Assembly (NCBI RefSeq): GCF_023555055.1
Contig: NZ_JAMJPL010000001.1
Coordinates: 434,001-498,000 of the forward strand
Direction: 5' to 3'
DNA: 64,000 nt
DNA from: Marinobacter sp. ATCH36
GTDB taxonomy: Bacteria; Pseudomonadota; Gammaproteobacteria; Pseudomonadales; Oleiphilaceae
Position numbers and translations under genes: made by a program
Notes under the pieces: model-generated
The model's input: the letters and a program-made list of their open reading frames with translations, nothing else
What the model was told of the DNA's origin: nothing
The model's database searches: none
In this document: one piece after another, positions 61,151-64,000 of the stretch
How positions within the stretch are numbered: the first letter of the stretch is position 1
Layout of the letters: each line of letters starts with the position of its first letter

Positions 61151-62631
61151 TGAGACGCTATCAGACTGTGGGGTTGGTTTTTTCTCTATGCTTGTTGCTT
61201 GCAGGCTGCAGCACCTCTCCTTACGAATCCGAGGAGTGGTCTGAAGATGGCGAATTGCGCCAGAAGCACCTGGATGAACTCGTCTCCAGAGCGGCCCTGC
61301 ACAACGGAAGTGGCCTCGACCCAATGGCCGATGCAGTATTGTTACGAAGTGACAGTGTTGCCCCCCTGGCGGCCGCTTCCGTTACGGCCGAACTTCAGGC
61401 TATCGCCGAAGAACTGTCACAGAGTTGGGCGGGAGAACCCTGCCGCTGCCAAGTCCGGATCGGGCCGAGTTACAGCTTCGGTGGATTCACTTATCCCCAT
61501 GGCACCATCGTAATTCAGGCCGGTACTCTGGAGTATTTGGACACCCGCGACGAAGTGGCGGCTTTGCTCGCCCATGAGCTTTCGCACCTCTGGCTGGACC
61601 ACCACAGCAAAAATGAAATGCAATCCGCCGCCAAGGGCCTGACCGACCTGGTCCAGGCTGTTTCCCTTTTCAGCAACGATGAAGATGCCAGGGAGACCAC
61701 TATGCGCTTGGGGGGCTCCACAGATGCCCTGATAGCGGCGGCCGGCTTCACACAGTGGAATCGGCAACAGGAAACAGAAGCCGATCTGCTGGCGGCAAAA
61801 ATACTGGAAAAGTCCCGTTACAGCCCCATGGCAATGATTGCTTTACTGACCAAACTCAGGAAAGGGAAAGAGGCAATCCCGGTTGCCGGCTCTGCCTATG
61901 AGGAAATGGGTGAGGCGATGGCCAAGAAGATAAAGAAAGAGGAGGTCGAGATCAGCGATAACCAGATTCAGAGATGGCTGACAACGGTATCCGACGATAT
62001 GGATGGCAGAGAGTATCTGTCTTCCGAGGAACGTCGTCAGATTGCGCGGTCTGTGATCTACGGACTTGAACCGGCCACATTGGCCCGCTCTTTCACGTCA
62101 CTGGGTATTAATCCGGAAGTGCTGAAGCCCGTGACCTCCCTCAGAACCATTCACGAGTTGGAGCCAGCCAGTGCAGCGTATTTTCAGCTTGTCGATCGGT
62201 CGATGGTAAGCGAGCCGGACAACCTCCATCTGCAACTGATCAAATTCCGTGGGTTGGTTGATCTTGGCGACCATCAGCAAGCGGCGAAGATGGCAGCTGC
62301 CTTTATTGGAAGGCCAGACGCGACATTCAGTGCACTGAGTGAAGCAACACGGTATCTGGATCAGCACGTGGTGATGGATGAAGAGCAACGTAAGTCACTG
62401 ATGCGAACAGCCGTGATCAAATTAGTGGAACTGGATTTGCCAGATGCCTACGCGGCTGATCAGTATTATCTGTCCAAGCGATATCAGGTGCCACTGCACG
62501 ACGCACTCAATGAAAAATTGTGTGTTGCCCGCTCCGGTAAGGTTAGTGTTCGGGAGCGATGCAAGTTGGCGAAGCAGGCGCTGGAACGCAATATCAGTTT
62601 TTATCAGACACTGGCGCAGGCAGGATTGTAG
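61150..62631 (+). CDS. M48-family metalloprotease lipoprotein
   Basis: Lipoprotein of 493 aa with lipobox LLAGC (cysteine 20). The zinc motif HELSH (142-146) and the glutamate of ETEADLLAAKIL (about 208-210) mark an M48 (BepA/LoiP-like) metallopeptidase. The second half (about 290-493) is helical and may be a TPR-like region that binds partners. M48 lipoproteins act in outer-membrane protein and lipopolysaccharide-transport quality control. The ATG at 61150 is preceded by GGGGAG. It is the last gene of the CHASE2 operon. Confidence 0.88.
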   Translation: MRRYQTVGLVFSLCLLLAGCSTSPYESEEWSEDGELRQKHLDELVSRAALHNGSGLDPMADAVLLRSDSVAPLAAASVTAELQAIAEELSQSWAGEPCRCQVRIGPSYSFGGFTYPHGTIVIQAGTLEYLDTRDEVAALLAHELSHLWLDHHSKNEMQSAAKGLTDLVQAVSLFSNDEDARETTMRLGGSTDALIAAAGFTQWNRQQETEADLLAAKILEKSRYSPMAMIALLTKLRKGKEAIPVAGSAYEEMGEAMAKKIKKEEVEISDNQIQRWLTTVSDDMDGREYLSSEERRQIARSVIYGLEPATLARSFTSLGINPEVLKPVTSLRTIHELEPASAAYFQLVDRSMVSEPDNLHLQLIKFRGLVDLGDHQQAAKMAAAFIGRPDATFSALSEATRYLDQHVVMDEEQRKSLMRTAVIKLVELDLPDAYAADQYYLSKRYQVPLHDALNEKLCVARSGKVSVRERCKLAKQALERNISFYQTLAQAGL

Positions 62632-62703
62632 AAAGCTACAGTAGGCGGAATCGGGTTCCTTCGCTACCCTAGGGGCTTTACGGCCTCTTGACTTATTTTG
62701 TCT

Positions 62704-63621
62704 ATGGATAATTTGAACCTTCGCCACCTTCATTATTTCTGGGTGATAGCCCGGGAAGGCTCTATCGTGCGTGCGGCAGAGAGCCTGGACCTGACACCAC
62801 AGACCCTGAGCGGTCAACTTGCGACTTTTGAATCCACCCTGGGCAATGCCCTGTTCCGGCGAGCCAACCGGGCGCTGCAACTGACGGATTTCGGCCAGAC
62901 GGTGTTCAGCTATGCCGATGACATGTTCCAGACTGCACAGGCGCTGACGGATGTGCTACGGCAACCACCGGAAAACAGGCCCCTGAGTCTGTCTGTCGGC
63001 ATTGCTGCCTCGATTCACAAATTGATTGCTTATCATCTGACGGCGCCCGCCCTGTCACTTTCCCGTGAGGTACGCCTGAGCTGCCGTTCCGGCGACCCCT
63101 CCGCTCTGTTGAAGCGCCTTGGCCAGCGAGAGCTCGATATTGTGCTGACCGACCGCCAGCCTCCGTCAGGCGAGGCCAGTCAGTTCCGCAGTCATCGGCT
63201 GGCCAGCTCCTCTATGTCACTGTTTGCGGCCCCGGAACTGGCGCGTACGCTTTCAGCTGATTTCCCCACCAGTCTTGACCGGCAACCCTTTTTGGCGACC
63301 TCTTTTGATGCCCCGTACATCAGCGCCCTGATGAACTGGTTTGCCAGCCAGAATATCCGGGTGAAAGTGGTTGCCGAGGTGGACGACAGCGCTCTGATCA
63401 AGGTATTCGGGCGTGAGGGGCTGGGTTACTTCGCCGCACCCACTGCCATCCGTGATGAGGTTTGCCGACAATACCAGGTGGTGCATGTGGCCAGTATTCA
63501 GGAGGTCAGGGACACCCTGTATGGAGTGACTCGTGCCAGGGGAAGCCATAATGCGGCAGTGGCGGAGTTGTTGCGGGAACGCCCCGAGCTTGATGATAAG
63601 ATCGAAAAAAACGAACTATAA
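62704..63621 (+). CDS. LysR-family regulator, NhaR-type
   Basis: LysR-type regulator, 305 aa. The N-terminus NLNLRHLHYFWVIAREGSIVRAAESLDLTPQTLSGQLATFE (one helix-turn-helix) closely follows NhaR, the sodium-responsive activator of antiporter genes. The effector domain has the NhaR-like NWFASQNIRVKVVAEVDDSALIKVFGREGLGYFAAPTAI. The ATG at 62704 is preferred to a TTG 6 bases upstream. It is not next to nhaB, which lies 9.4 kb to the left, so it may act there or elsewhere. Confidence 0.9.
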   Translation: MDNLNLRHLHYFWVIAREGSIVRAAESLDLTPQTLSGQLATFESTLGNALFRRANRALQLTDFGQTVFSYADDMFQTAQALTDVLRQPPENRPLSLSVGIAASIHKLIAYHLTAPALSLSREVRLSCRSGDPSALLKRLGQRELDIVLTDRQPPSGEASQFRSHRLASSSMSLFAAPELARTLSADFPTSLDRQPFLATSFDAPYISALMNWFASQNIRVKVVAEVDDSALIKVFGREGLGYFAAPTAIRDEVCRQYQVVHVASIQEVRDTLYGVTRARGSHNAAVAELLRERPELDDKIEKNEL

Positions 63622-63697
63622 ACACGAAAAAATGGCATTCCTTTCGAATCATTGTTTGTGGATGATGTCCGGGAGTCCTTTAGAAGGAGAACCGGCC

Positions 63698-64000
63698 ATG
63701 AAAACGATCCATAAGTTCCGCCTCGAATGCGGCAAAGAAGCCAACACGCTGAAACTGCGGGAAGGTTACCGCGTGGTTCGCTGCGAATACGTAGTGCCCC
63801 AGAAAGGGGTCTACCTGTGGGTGGAGCAACCACTGAACGTTACTATTCCGGTGGTAGAGCGGCAATTCGTCGTGGTGTTCTCGGGTGATCCGGTACCTGT
63901 CAGTTACCAGTATCTGGACACCGCACTCGATCCCTTCGGCCCTGAAGCTTACCATGTGTTCGAAGTGGCCGAAGCGCCAGCGGAAAAGGCAGATTTACCG
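63698..64000 (+). CDS. DUF7352-like small protein, C-terminus cut by window edge
   Basis: At least 101 codons from ATG 63698, with AAGGAG 7 bases upstream, open to the right edge. It begins MKTIHKFRLECGKEANTLKL and is beta-rich, resembling the DUF7352 family, often seen in phages and their hosts. No function is known. Because it runs off the window, its length and neighbours cannot be judged. Confidence 0.6.
   Translation, partial: MKTIHKFRLECGKEANTLKLREGYRVVRCEYVVPQKGVYLWVEQPLNVTIPVVERQFVVVFSGDPVPVSYQYLDTALDPFGPEAYHVFEVAEAPAEKADLP

Overview
This window is the replication-origin neighbourhood of a marine gammaproteobacterial chromosome. Protein wording and gene order resemble Marinobacter and its pseudomonad relatives. 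That is inference from gene order, codon use and recognisable family sequences, since no search could be run. Genes leave the origin in both directions. gyrB, recF, an AarF/UbiB-like kinase gene, dnaN and dnaA lie on the minus strand. rpmH, rnpA, yidD, yidC and mnmE lie on the plus strand. The 640-bp dnaA-rpmH gap is AT-rich, carries several DnaA boxes and is the probable oriC. Two ParB-binding parS sites lie inside recF, and parA-parB lie about 25 kb away.

Layout. 1-5.4 kb: the edge of an ABC exporter gene, a large inverted repeat, an ABC exporter with an odd start, a GABA-type aminotransferase (gabT), an orphan ParA-like ATPase and a membrane protein. 5.4-13.1 kb: the gyrB-recF-kinase-dnaN-dnaA block. 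13.1-17.8 kb: oriC and the rpmH-rnpA-yidD-yidC-mnmE block. 17.8-30.5 kb: accessory genes lying between mnmE and mnmG, including a Sel1-repeat lipoprotein, two EAL c-di-GMP proteins, a di-haem cytochrome c peroxidase under a perfect FNR/Anr-type site, an acyl-CoA dehydrogenase, and a DUF3833 lipoprotein with an RND efflux pair. 30.5-35.4 kb: a gap with two perfect DnaA boxes, then mnmG-rsmG-parA-parB. 35.6-46.1 kb: the ATP synthase operon atpIBEFHAGDC behind a near-consensus sigma-70 promoter, then glmU and glmS.

The last third holds most of the regulation. A Fur box precedes two small unknown genes (46.2-47.0 kb). A tandem glycine riboswitch leads into a DadA-type FAD oxidoreductase, whose stop overlaps the start of an AraC/PchR-like regulator; a TonB siderophore receptor with a Fur box and a perfect palindrome follows. 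Next come nhaB, a periplasmic binding protein and a DUF3047 protein. A cobalamin riboswitch behind two NrdR-like boxes leads into class Ia ribonucleotide reductase nrdAB. A three-gene operon (CHASE2 membrane sensor, small exported protein, M48 metalloprotease lipoprotein) begins with a hairpin that would hide its ribosome-binding site. An NhaR-type regulator and a partial small gene close the window.

No rRNA, tRNA, CRISPR array, insertion sequence or prophage was recognised. The least conventional parts are the CHASE2/M48 operon with its leader hairpin, the riboswitch-linked dadA/AraC/TonB set, the B12 plus NrdR control of nrdAB, the ATT-start ABC exporter and the second DnaA-box cluster upstream of mnmG.
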